NCBI GenBank assembly: GCA_030673995.1
Contig: DAOUYU010000072.1
Span: 1-8,381, forward strand
Length of the DNA: 8,381 nt
Source of the DNA: Candidatus Aminicenantota bacterium
Lineage (GTDB): Bacteria; Acidobacteriota; Aminicenantia; Aminicenantales; Aminicenantaceae
Direction of reading: 5' to 3'
Positions 1 to 6,656 of this stretch are shown in pieces. The translations under genes were made by a program, and so were the position numbers. How positions within the stretch are numbered: position 1 is the first letter of the stretch; every line of letters begins with the position of its first letter. A model generated the notes under the pieces. That model was not told the DNA's origin. It did no database searches and worked only from the letters and a program-made list of their open reading frames with translations.

Positions 1-885
1 GATTTTGTCATTGCCGAGTACTCTGTAATGGGCCAGTTTATCCATAACAATCCTCTGCTCCCCCCTGTCCGGCGTATCATATCTGTCCACGAAAGTTATT
101 ATCTGGCACGCCTCAAGGCATATCACCACTACAAGATAGGACCCAACAAACTCAAGGAAGCCATCCATCTTAAGGGGCTGAAAAAATACGAATTCGACAT
201 GTACAGTCACGCTGATAAGGTGTTCACCCTTACTCCCCAGGGTAAAGAGGAACTTTTAGAAATTTGTCCTGAGCTGGATATCTCCGTTGTTCCACATGGC
301 GTTGATGTGGACTATTTCTCTTTCTCTGAACTGGAAGAAGAGGAACACAGTATTGTCTTTGTCGGAAATTATCTTCATTATCCAAACGTGGATGCTGTCC
401 TCTATTTCCACCAGGAAATCTGGCCACAGATAAAATTCCGTCTGCCTGAGGTCAAATTCTATGTCGTCGGCCAGGGACCTCCTCAGGAAATCCAAAACCT
501 TACTCAAGAGAAGAACATCATCGTTACAGGGAAAGTGGACGATGTTCGTCCCTACCTGAAAAAATCCCGGGTTTTCATCTGTCCGGTCAGGCTTGGAGGA
601 GGATTCAGAGGAAAAATACTCGAGGCGATGGCTATCGGCCGTCCAATAGTAACAACATCCTTGGGCGCTGAAGGCATCCCTGCTTCCCACAGAGAGAATA
701 TCATCCTGGCCGACCACCCTGAAGAATTCGCCAAGGGTACGCTCGATTTGATGAACGATGATAAGCTGTTCGAAAAGATCAGAGTGCAGGGTCGAAAGCT
801 CGTGGAAGAAAAATATGGCTGGAAAAAAGGAGTGGAGGTTATGGAAGGGATACTTGAAAAAATGATAAAAAATCCTTCATCATAA
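1..885 (+). CDS. Glycosyltransferase, GT-B fold, family 4-like (5' partial)
   Basis: The reading frame is open to the left edge (DFVIAEYSV precedes the first ATG at 28), so the gene starts upstream. 294 codons are present, and roughly 100 N-terminal residues are probably missing compared with usual GT4 lengths of 380-400. Counting from the first codon in the window, the visible part holds HGVD (99-102) at the start of the second Rossmann domain, GNYLHYPNVDAV (122-133), typical of sugar-transferase/PEP-CTERM-type GT4 proteins, and the donor-binding EX7E-type region GGGFRGKILEAMAIGRP (199-215). The donor-binding C-terminal lobe is complete. Family knowledge: such cytoplasmic enzymes move a sugar from a nucleotide sugar onto a lipid-linked or polysaccharide acceptor. 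Donor and acceptor cannot be read from the sequence. A second glycosyltransferase follows 22 bases downstream on the same strand, which suggests co-transcription in a surface-glycan cluster. Confidence 0.88.
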   Translation, partial: DFVIAEYSVMGQFIHNNPLLPPVRRIISVHESYYLARLKAYHHYKIGPNKLKEAIHLKGLKKYEFDMYSHADKVFTLTPQGKEELLEICPELDISVVPHGVDVDYFSFSELEEEEHSIVFVGNYLHYPNVDAVLYFHQEIWPQIKFRLPEVKFYVVGQGPPQEIQNLTQEKNIIVTGKVDDVRPYLKKSRVFICPVRLGGGFRGKILEAMAIGRPIVTTSLGAEGIPASHRENIILADHPEEFAKGTLDLMNDDKLFEKIRVQGRKLVEEKYGWKKGVEVMEGILEKMIKNPSS

Positions 886-893
886 AACTAGCC

Positions 894-899
894 GGGGAG
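894..899 (+). promoter_or_regulatory. Ribosome binding site that decides the start of the second glycosyltransferase
   Basis: GGGGAG lies 8 bases before the ATG at 908. An in-frame GTG at 899 overlaps this purine run and would have no ribosome binding site of its own, so the ATG at 908 is preferred. Initiation there gives MKVTMVIPSY, which begins directly with the first beta strand expected of a GT-A fold. Confidence 0.6.
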
Positions 900-907
900 T
901 GTTAGGA

Positions 908-2134
908 ATGAAAGTTACAATGGTTATTCCCAGTTATTGGGGACTGAAAAAATCGGAAGGCTGGAAAGAGACAGACGCTGTCTATGACCATCCTACTCCA
1001 CTAGACGAGCGGGGAACCCTGGGTCGGGCCCTGGAGAGTATTTCCATACTCGAGAAAAAAGACTTCAATCTTGTCATCCTGGGTGTTTCCACTGCCCGGG
1101 ACATTCAGCAGGAGGTCGAATCGAAAGTCTCATCGGTTGTTAAAGAGTCAATGACAGGGGTAAAAACACATTTTTTCTCTTATTCTCACCTGGCAAAGAT
1201 TCACCGGCATTTAACTGCTTTTAACCTTGAAAAGTATATCCCTCTTTTACAGCTCAACGGGTATTCCAACATCCGAAATCTTTGCATGTTCCTTCCTCAC
1301 CTTTTAGGCTCTGAGGTTGCGGTTCTTATCGATGACGACGAAATTTTCGAGGATTCCCGATTCATGGAAAAGGCTCTGGAGTTTATTGGCAGGGAATATC
1401 AAAAAGAGAAAGTCTTAGCGGTTGCCGGCTACTATATCAATCCTGACAATGATTTCCTCCTCAACAAAGAAATCCCCCCCTGGATGACCTGCTGGAATAA
1501 GATCGACTGCATGAACAGAGCCTTCAAAGAAATCATCGGTAAAGGCCCCAGAATCAAAGAGACTCCCTTTGTTTTCGGAGGAAACATGGTTGTCCACCGT
1601 GACCTTTTCACGGTTGTTCCCTTCGATCCAATGATTACAAGGGGAGAAGATATCGACTTCCTCATCAATGCCAGAATGTTCGGCTTTACGTTCTACCTGG
1701 ACAATCAGCTTTCAATAAAGCACGATGCCCCTCCAAAAACCCACCCCGAATGGCGGAAGTTGAGAGAGGATATCTCCCGCTTTGTCTTTGAAAAGAATAA
1801 ACTGGAGTCACAAGAACCGACTCCTGGTATGGCACGATTAAAAGCAGAAGACCTTGATCCCTACCCCGGAGAATTCCTGAAAGAGGATTTACAAGACCGA
1901 ATTTTCCGCTCCAACCTCATGCTGGCCATAGATTATCTCTCACAGGAAGATAATGAGGGGGCCCAGGAATGTTTGAACAATATCTCAGCCGCTGAAGCCA
2001 GCTCTAATCCCGGGACCAATCCCTTTAAAAATCTTCTTCATCTACAGAAAACCTGGAAAGACTTAATGGAATATTTCTCTTCGGAAAAAGTACGCCTGGA
2101 GATAAGCAACCAGTTTGACTTTGGGTATGAATAG
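908..2134 (+). CDS. Glycosyltransferase, GT-A fold (family 2-like)
   Basis: 408 residues from the ATG at 908. The N terminus KVTMVIPSY is a nucleotide-binding first strand of GT-A type. An acidic DXD-like metal/nucleotide-sugar motif is present as VLIDDDEIF (139-147, Asp 142-144). A later RGEDID motif (245-250) followed by INARMFGF occupies the place of the catalytic-base ED motif in GT2 enzymes. FGGNMVVHRDLF (223-234) resembles the acceptor-side strand of this fold. The C-terminal part (about 300-408) is mostly helical and unassigned. No signal peptide or membrane helix is visible, so it is probably cytoplasmic or peripheral. It probably acts with the preceding GT4 enzyme in building a glycan; donor and acceptor are unknown. 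It is divergent from textbook GT2 sequences, so the fold call is firmer than the family number. Confidence 0.72.
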   Translation: MKVTMVIPSYWGLKKSEGWKETDAVYDHPTPLDERGTLGRALESISILEKKDFNLVILGVSTARDIQQEVESKVSSVVKESMTGVKTHFFSYSHLAKIHRHLTAFNLEKYIPLLQLNGYSNIRNLCMFLPHLLGSEVAVLIDDDEIFEDSRFMEKALEFIGREYQKEKVLAVAGYYINPDNDFLLNKEIPPWMTCWNKIDCMNRAFKEIIGKGPRIKETPFVFGGNMVVHRDLFTVVPFDPMITRGEDIDFLINARMFGFTFYLDNQLSIKHDAPPKTHPEWRKLREDISRFVFEKNKLESQEPTPGMARLKAEDLDPYPGEFLKEDLQDRIFRSNLMLAIDYLSQEDNEGAQECLNNISAAEASSNPGTNPFKNLLHLQKTWKDLMEYFSSEKVRLEISNQFDFGYE

Positions 2135-2189
2135 AATCCAATAATCCGGACTCTTTCAATCCAGAAATGTTTTCAGAGAAATAAGCCCA

Positions 2190-2216
2190 ATACCCCCTAT
2201 CTGGTTCTAGGGGTAT
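2190..2216. terminator. Hairpin between convergent genes, possible weak terminator
   Basis: ATACCCCCTA and TAGGGGTAT form a 9-bp stem with one bulged C around an 8-base loop. It overlaps the stop codon and last codons of the minus-strand DUF3014 gene and lies 55 bases after the glycosyltransferase stop. The position between converging genes suits a terminator, but neither side has a clear T run, so intrinsic termination is doubtful. Confidence 0.3.
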
Positions 2217-3015
2217 ATGTTCTCGGTTGGGGAAGTTGATCCTCCGCCAGGCCTAAAGCCAGCCCGAACTCTCTCAGTTTCGCCTGGATTTTTCGAACAT
2301 TTTCAGGGCCCATACGCAGGAGAGATTTCTGAGATTCACTCAATCTTTCCAACCTGGAATCTGCTATTGCGTACGAAATCACCTTGCTCTCTAATGGGAT
2401 ATCTTTCTCGACCACGGGAACTTTTAACAATTCATGAATGGCAAGAATCAGAGTATTCTGGAAGTTCTCTTCAGGATAGCCCAGCTCACGGAAAGCTTCT
2501 TGGATGGCTGGCTTCAACTGTCTGTAGAGCTTTACACAGTCTGCTACATCGAGAGAGTTAAAAACATTTGCAACCAAGTTATACCGGGCATAACTCGCAG
2601 GAGAAGCATAATAGCGCCCTCCCTTCATGAAAGCCCTGAACCTGCCCTTTGGTTTAAAAAAATCAATTTGAGCGCGTGGTATTGAACCTTGAGCTATATT
2701 GTCCACAGCTGCGGTGAATTTAGAGATCAAATTTTTGCTCCCAAGCCAAGCAGCAAACTCAGGGTGGGGTGAGATTTCTTGAGCCAGGTCACGAACAACC
2801 CCATCGCTTTCAGCGAGTTCAACCTGAATCGGTTCAGGAACCTTTTCAACAGGAGTTTCCTCTTCGGGAGTCTGAGCGGGCAGTTCCTCTGAGGTTTCTT
2901 GAACAAGCATTTCTTCTGGCTTCCCTTGAATGAAAGCAAAATAAATAACCACAACCAGAACCACAATGCTAATAATAACAATCCCAGTTATAATCGATTT
3001 TTTACTTAACTCCAT
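2197..3015 (-). CDS. Membrane-anchored DUF3014 family protein
   Basis: 272 residues. A short cytoplasmic start (MELSKKS) is followed by one strongly hydrophobic helix (about 8-29), an acidic Pro/Glu-rich linker (about 33-66) and a globular domain (about 67-250), which should lie on the periplasmic side. The domain matches what I know of DUF3014: AESDGVVRDL, HPEFAAWL, ISKFTAAVDNIAQGSIP, a YYASPASYARYN segment, LDVADCVKLYRQLKPAIQEAFRELGYP and the ending SQKSLLRMGPENVRKIQAKLRE. The family has no established biochemical role that I know of. GGGAGGAGG (3019-3027) sits just before the ATG and gives a strong start. The gene is monocistronic here, convergent with the glycosyltransferases and divergent from the PurF homologue. 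The last 20 or so residues, Pro/Arg/Thr-rich, look like an extra tail. Confidence 0.85.
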   Translation of the reverse strand: MELSKKSIITGIVIISIVVLVVVIYFAFIQGKPEEMLVQETSEELPAQTPEEETPVEKVPEPIQVELAESDGVVRDLAQEISPHPEFAAWLGSKNLISKFTAAVDNIAQGSIPRAQIDFFKPKGRFRAFMKGGRYYASPASYARYNLVANVFNSLDVADCVKLYRQLKPAIQEAFRELGYPEENFQNTLILAIHELLKVPVVEKDIPLESKVISYAIADSRLERLSESQKSLLRMGPENVRKIQAKLREFGLALGLAEDQLPQPRTYTPRTR

Positions 3016-3089
3016 ATTCCTCCTCCCTTTTTTATTTCCTTTTCTGGAAAAATTCCTTATCAGCCCGTCAAAGGAACGGACTCGGAAAA

Positions 3090-3095
3090 ATTATA
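3090..3095 (-). promoter_or_regulatory. Possible -10 element for the DUF3014 gene
   Basis: A consensus TATAAT on the minus strand lies about 75 bases before the DUF3014 start in the AT-rich divergent region. No convincing -35 is seen 16-18 bases upstream. The same bases form part of an ATTATAAT palindrome, so the match may be chance. Confidence 0.25.
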
Positions 3096-3156
3096 ATCTT
3101 TGATAGGCGTATATTATCAGGAAAAATGAAGACAGGCAACTTTTTTAACTTTTTCC

Positions 3157-3185
3157 TTGAATGAAAAACAGAAATTTGTCATATT
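3157..3185 (+). promoter_or_regulatory. Possible promoter for the PurF-like gene
   Basis: TTGAAT (3157-3162), a 17-base spacer and CATATT (3180-3185) give four of six consensus positions in each box, about 75 bases before the ATG at 3259. The whole divergent region is AT-rich, so a chance match is quite possible. No operator-like repeat was recognised beside it. Confidence 0.3.
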
Positions 3186-3258
3186 TATTCTCTCAAAACA
3201 TATGCTCTTCAGTAACTCTTTACTGCTTTTTTGAACAATTTTTATTCGGGAGAATACA

Positions 3259-4665
3259 ATGGGTGGATTATTCGGAGTCGTTTCAAAAAAAGATTGCACG
3301 AATGATCTCTTCTATGGAACAGATTATCATTCGCATCTGGGAACACGAAGAGGGGGTCTTGCGGTAAAAAATCCAGGTGGATTCATAAGGTTTATCCATA
3401 ACATTGAGAATGCTCAGTTCAGGTCTAAATTTGAACTGGATATCTTAAAGATGCAGGGCAAAAGTGGCATAGGTGTTATCAGCGACTATGAGGACCAACC
3501 GCTTCTCATTCGTTCTCACCTGGGAAAATACGCAATTGTGACTGTTGGCGTCATAAAAAACGCAGATGAACTTATAAAAAACGTTCTCGGATGGAAAGCG
3601 ATACATTTTTCAGAGATGAGCATTGGAGAAATCAATCCGACCGAGCTCGCTGCCGCCCTGATCAACCGGGAGCAGACTTTTGAAGATGGAATACAGAACG
3701 TCATGGAAAGAGTAGAAGGTTCATGCTCCCTTCTGCTGTTAACAGATAAGGGAGTGTACGTTGCCAGAGATAGACTGGGAAGAACTCCGGTTGTCATCGG
3801 AGAAAAAGAAGGAAGCTTTGCTGCGACACTGGAGACATGTGCGTTTCCTAACCTTGATTATGAGATAAAAAAATACCTGGGACCTGGAGAAGTCGTCTTG
3901 ATCACAGAAGAAGGAGTAGAGCAGAAAAAACCTTCAGGGGAAAAGATGCAGATATGTGGTTTCCTCTGGGTTTATTACGGCTATCCTGCCTCAAGTTATG
4001 AAGACATCAATGTCGAAACGGTAAGAAACAGATGTGGTTCATTTCTGGCAAAAAATGATGACGTCAAGATTGACATGGTGGCTGGGATTCCAGATTCAGG
4101 CACAGGACATGGTTTGGGCTATGCAAGCGAAGCTGGATTACCTTTTAAAAGGCCCTTTGTCAAATATACGCCAACCTGGCCGCGAAGTTTTATGCCCCAG
4201 GACCAGAACGTAAGAGACCTTGTGGCCATAATGAAACTCATCCCCATCAAGGATATTATAGAAGGAAAAAAGCTGCTCTTTTGCGAGGACTCAATTGTAA
4301 GAGGAACTCAACTCAAAGACACTATTCAAAGACTTTACGAATGCGGGGCTATGGAAGTGCACATGCGCCCGGCATGTCCTCCTCTAACACGCGGGTGTAA
4401 GTTTTTAAATTTTTCGAGATCCAGGTCTGAATTGGACCTTGCTGCAAGAAAAGCCATATATGAGTTAGAAGGAGAAGACGGCAAAAACTTAGATGAATAT
4501 TCCAAAACAGACAGTGAAAAATACAACGCAATGATCGAGCAGATCAGGAAGGGCTTAAAATTGACAACGCTGAAATATCAAAGACTGGAAGACCTTGTCA
4601 AAGCCATCGGCCTGCCTAAGGAGAGATTGTGTACGTATTGCTGGGACGGAGCAGAACTTGAATAA
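3259..4665 (+). CDS. PurF-like phosphoribosyltransferase lacking the glutaminase nucleophile
   Basis: 468 residues, a normal PurF length; GGGAG (3248-3252) lies 6 bases before the ATG. The order matches glutamine-PRPP amidotransferase: N-terminal Ntn-hydrolase fold, then a type I phosphoribosyltransferase domain. The PRPP loop LLFCEDSIVRGT (339-350) is intact. Cys233, Cys373 or Cys380, Cys458 and Cys461 (LCTYCWDG near the end) match the four-cysteine Fe-S pattern known from Bacillus-type PurF. The glutaminase site is missing: the start reads MGGLFG, with Gly2 where Cys1 should be; the RYST arginine region reads ISDY; the NG oxyanion pair reads GV (97-98); the SDTE aspartate is Pro127. TDYHSHLGTRRGG (21-33) is an unusual replacement for the usual LQHRGQE stretch. 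PurF normally makes 5-phosphoribosylamine in purine synthesis. This protein should bind PRPP but cannot use glutamine in the usual way. It may use ammonia, or do something else. No other purine gene is in view. Confidence 0.85.
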   Translation: MGGLFGVVSKKDCTNDLFYGTDYHSHLGTRRGGLAVKNPGGFIRFIHNIENAQFRSKFELDILKMQGKSGIGVISDYEDQPLLIRSHLGKYAIVTVGVIKNADELIKNVLGWKAIHFSEMSIGEINPTELAAALINREQTFEDGIQNVMERVEGSCSLLLLTDKGVYVARDRLGRTPVVIGEKEGSFAATLETCAFPNLDYEIKKYLGPGEVVLITEEGVEQKKPSGEKMQICGFLWVYYGYPASSYEDINVETVRNRCGSFLAKNDDVKIDMVAGIPDSGTGHGLGYASEAGLPFKRPFVKYTPTWPRSFMPQDQNVRDLVAIMKLIPIKDIIEGKKLLFCEDSIVRGTQLKDTIQRLYECGAMEVHMRPACPPLTRGCKFLNFSRSRSELDLAARKAIYELEGEDGKNLDEYSKTDSEKYNAMIEQIRKGLKLTTLKYQRLEDLVKAIGLPKERLCTYCWDGAELE

Positions 4666-4685
4666 TCCAGGGAGCTTGGATTATT
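4661..4685 (+). terminator. Hairpin overlapping the stop codon of the PurF-like gene
   Basis: AATAATCCA (4661-4669) and TGGATTATT (4677-4685) are perfect 9-bp inverted arms around a 7-base loop. The left arm contains the TAA stop. Only ATTATTT follows rather than a run of T, so it may protect the mRNA 3' end or form the first part of the structured region that follows. Confidence 0.4.
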
Positions 4686-4687
4686 TA

Positions 4688-4786
4688 CGAGTCGAGATTG
4701 CTGCAGCGGCAAGGCCGCAGCCCATGAAGCTGTAGTGAACTACCGCGAATGGGCTGTAACGAAGTCGATGCGGTGAGATCGGCTCG
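4688..4786 (+). repeat. 99-bp imperfect palindrome, candidate repeat element or structured RNA
   Basis: All arms share one axis near 4737. CGAG (4688) pairs with CTCG (4783-4786), CAGCCCAT (4718-4725) with ATGGGCTG (4749-4756), and GTAG (4732-4735) with CTAC (4740-4743) around a TGAA loop. In the outer arm (4688-4710 against 4764-4786), all 23 positions can pair on the plus strand without a bulge: 15 Watson-Crick, 5 G-T and 3 G-A, two of the G-A pairs in tandem. On the minus strand the same positions would be A-C and C-T mismatches, so the fold favours the plus strand. No protein-coding frame is supported. It could be a REP/MITE-like dispersed element or a structured RNA; only other genome copies or transcripts could tell. 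Confidence 0.6.
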
Positions 4787-4795
4787 CCCGTAGGG

Positions 4796-4917
4796 TAAAA
4801 AATGCCGATTATAATTAAAGGAAAGTCAGACGAGTAAAGCAATTCCCTTAATTTAGTGAAAAAACAAGCTGAAAAGCAGATATCGTTGATATGAGATTAT
4901 AGTATCGGCAGTTTTTA
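4796..4917 (+). other. Long inverted repeat enclosing small hairpins, possible structured RNA
   Basis: The left arm (4796-4815, TAAAAA-A-TGCCGAT-TATAAT) pairs with the right arm (4896-4917), leaving one A-G mismatch and a two-base bulge: 19 Watson-Crick pairs. Inside are AATTAAAGGAA/TTCCCTTAATT (4813-4823 with 4843-4853, one mismatch, partly competing with the outer arm), a short GCT-GAAA-AGC stem with a GNRA-type loop (4868-4877), and ATATC-GTT-GATAT (4880-4892). The right arm overlaps the left arm of the perfect hairpin at 4906-4953, so the two stems exclude each other. No co-directional gene follows in the window. Alternative explanation: a small mobile element with inverted ends. Confidence 0.45.
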
Positions 4918-4953
4918 TAAATAATTCAGGCCGATTATTTATAAAAACTGCCG
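4906..4953. terminator. Perfect 20-bp hairpin between convergent genes
   Basis: Arms 4906-4925 (beginning CGGCAGTTTTTATAA) and 4934-4953 are exact reverse complements around an 8-base loop. The right edge is 5 bases past the pgi stop on the minus strand. Its place between the convergent PurF-like and pgi genes suggests a bidirectional terminator. The T run sits inside the stem rather than after it (only CTTATTT follows on the plus strand), so it is not a textbook intrinsic terminator. Confidence 0.5.
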
Positions 4954-4958
4954 CTTAT

Positions 4959-6656
4959 TTAACTTCGGATCAAGTCCTGAAGCTGCCTGAGCCCGCCTAA
5001 AATATCTGTTTTCAGGTTGACACGGATAATCCGTCTGTCCCTCTGCCTAAGGGCCTGATAATCTCCCAGAGCTTGAGCTTTGATCAAGGTTGCGAAGTCA
5101 TAGTCTGTTTCAGGGATAGGCACATCGACCTTCGATTCATCAACAATTTGCAGGAATAGTCCCTTGTTCGGGCCTCCCTTGTGGAGCTGACCCGTAGAAT
5201 GGAGAAAACGCGGACCATAGCCCAGCGTGGTCGCAAGCTGAGTACGTTTTAAAAGTTCAGATCTAACATTCTGAAGCGTCTCGGTTGTCTCAAGTGTTGG
5301 AAAAAGATAAGCCTGGAGAGCAATATAGTCTCCGGACCGAGCTTGACTGACCCAGTTCTTCAGGGCTTTAGCCAGAACTTCAGGTTTATCAGCGGACAAT
5401 GTTTCCACATCGCCCTTGCTGTGTTTTTCTTTGCTTCCTTTCTCCATTGCCATCCTGGTAAAATCTTTTGCCAACTGGACATCGGGCTGATTGAAAGGAT
5501 GTATCCCGAGCCCTGAACCTGCAAATGCAACAGCAACCTCCCAGGAGAAAATCTCTCTGCCCAAATCAAATTTCTCTTTTAATTTAATACGGACAGCTGG
5601 ATGACCTGCTTTTTCCAGCGCACTCATCCGTTCCCCAATCCCTCGGGTACCGTCTCCCTCTAAGGTAAGAAACACAAAGAATCTGTCTTGACCATATTCC
5701 TCTGGCAGAGCAAAAGGCTCGTTAACAACCGGCAGGATTCCTCTGCCGTCTTTGCCCGTACTCTCGGCAATAAGCTGTTCCAGCCAATCGGGAAAATCTC
5801 TAATCGATGGAGAGGCTATAAAAGTCAGTTTATCCCGGTCTTTAGCTACCTCGCTCAGGGCTGCGCCCAGAATAATGCCGGAGGATTTATCTTCAGAGAC
5901 ACAGAATGCACAGTTCTCGGATGCAATCCATGCCCTGTCAAGCAGCCTGTGGATATCCATTCCAATAAGGGCAGCGGGAACGAGTCCGAAATATGTAAAG
6001 GCGGAATAGCGCCCTCCCACATCAGGATTAGCCTCGAAAACCATCCGAAAGCCCCTCTCCTGGGCCAATTGTTTAAGAGGAGTACCAGAATCGGTGATGG
6101 CGACAAAATAATGCCCGGGATTTTCTTTTACTCGGCTCACTTGCTTCCAGAAATACCGAAAAAGAGATAGAGTTTCCAGAGTGGTTCCTGACTTACTGGA
6201 TACAAGGAAAAGGGTTCGACGAAAATTGAGTTTACCTTCGACGGATAGAACCGCAGAGGGATGTGTGCTGTCCAGAACGGTCAATTCTGGATAGCCCGAA
6301 GCAATCCCGAATATTTTCTGAAAAATATCCGGAGCCAGGCTAGAACCTCCCATTCCAAGAAGGACGACATGGGATATTCCCTCATCTTTTACCTTTTTAG
6401 CGAATAAAGTAAGATCTTCCAGTTGCTCATGCATCAGTTCAGGAAGCACCAGCCAGCCAAGGCGGTCCGTGATTTCCGGTTTGGGCTCAGGAAACCAAAG
6501 CAACGGGTCTTTAGACCAAAGCCTGCGGGAGAAATGCTGTTTTTTCCAGGACTTTAGCCGCTCTTCAACCTGATTTTTATATTCTCCCAGGTCAAGAGTC
6601 TGATGTTCCTCCAGACCATGGATGATTGTATGCCGTTTTTCTTTTAACGGATTCAT
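4959..6656 (-). CDS. pgi: Glucose-6-phosphate isomerase, Tal-Pgi type, stand-alone
   Basis: 565 residues. Interconverts glucose 6-phosphate and fructose 6-phosphate in the cytoplasm. Two SIS-type sugar-phosphate domains are present. Motifs in order: GMGGSSLAP (101-109), SSKSGTTLET (153-162) for phosphate binding, GGRYSAF (214-220), WLEQLIAESTGKDGRG (291-306) with the likely catalytic Glu298, and IHPFNQPDVQLAK (385-397) with the likely catalytic His386. The ending GPRFLHSTGQLHKGGPNKG (481-499) is characteristic of the isomerase half of transaldolase/phosphoglucose isomerase fusions. No transaldolase half is present here: the protein starts at the isomerase, and only a kinase remnant lies upstream. 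The ATG overlaps the TAA of that remnant by one base, and AAGGAAAGGA precedes it, so translation was probably coupled to the lost kinase. It is the last gene of the rpe-led operon. Confidence 0.93.
   Translation of the reverse strand: MNPLKEKRHTIIHGLEEHQTLDLGEYKNQVEERLKSWKKQHFSRRLWSKDPLLWFPEPKPEITDRLGWLVLPELMHEQLEDLTLFAKKVKDEGISHVVLLGMGGSSLAPDIFQKIFGIASGYPELTVLDSTHPSAVLSVEGKLNFRRTLFLVSSKSGTTLETLSLFRYFWKQVSRVKENPGHYFVAITDSGTPLKQLAQERGFRMVFEANPDVGGRYSAFTYFGLVPAALIGMDIHRLLDRAWIASENCAFCVSEDKSSGIILGAALSEVAKDRDKLTFIASPSIRDFPDWLEQLIAESTGKDGRGILPVVNEPFALPEEYGQDRFFVFLTLEGDGTRGIGERMSALEKAGHPAVRIKLKEKFDLGREIFSWEVAVAFAGSGLGIHPFNQPDVQLAKDFTRMAMEKGSKEKHSKGDVETLSADKPEVLAKALKNWVSQARSGDYIALQAYLFPTLETTETLQNVRSELLKRTQLATTLGYGPRFLHSTGQLHKGGPNKGLFLQIVDESKVDVPIPETDYDFATLIKAQALGDYQALRQRDRRIIRVNLKTDILGGLRQLQDLIRS

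Noticed and set aside
899..907. GTG start for the second glycosyltransferase
   Set aside because: The GTG overlaps the GGGGAG ribosome binding site that serves the ATG at 908 and has no site of its own.
2217..2561. Plus-strand 114-codon frame
   Set aside because: It is fully antisense to the DUF3014 gene, whose family motifs are clear; no ribosome binding site or domain supports it.
3161..3367. Plus-strand 68-codon frame overlapping the start of the PurF-like gene
   Set aside because: It runs out of frame into the PurF-like gene, whose own ATG has GGGAG at the right distance and whose protein is conserved from residue 2.
4688..4800. tRNA, rRNA fragment or CRISPR repeat in the structured gap
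   Set aside because: No cloverleaf with a TTCGA-type T loop, no rRNA signature and no regularly spaced direct repeats; a single near-symmetric palindrome explains the pattern better.
5688..6170. Plus-strand 160-codon frame inside pgi
   Set aside because: It is antisense to conserved pgi motifs, with no start signals and no domain.
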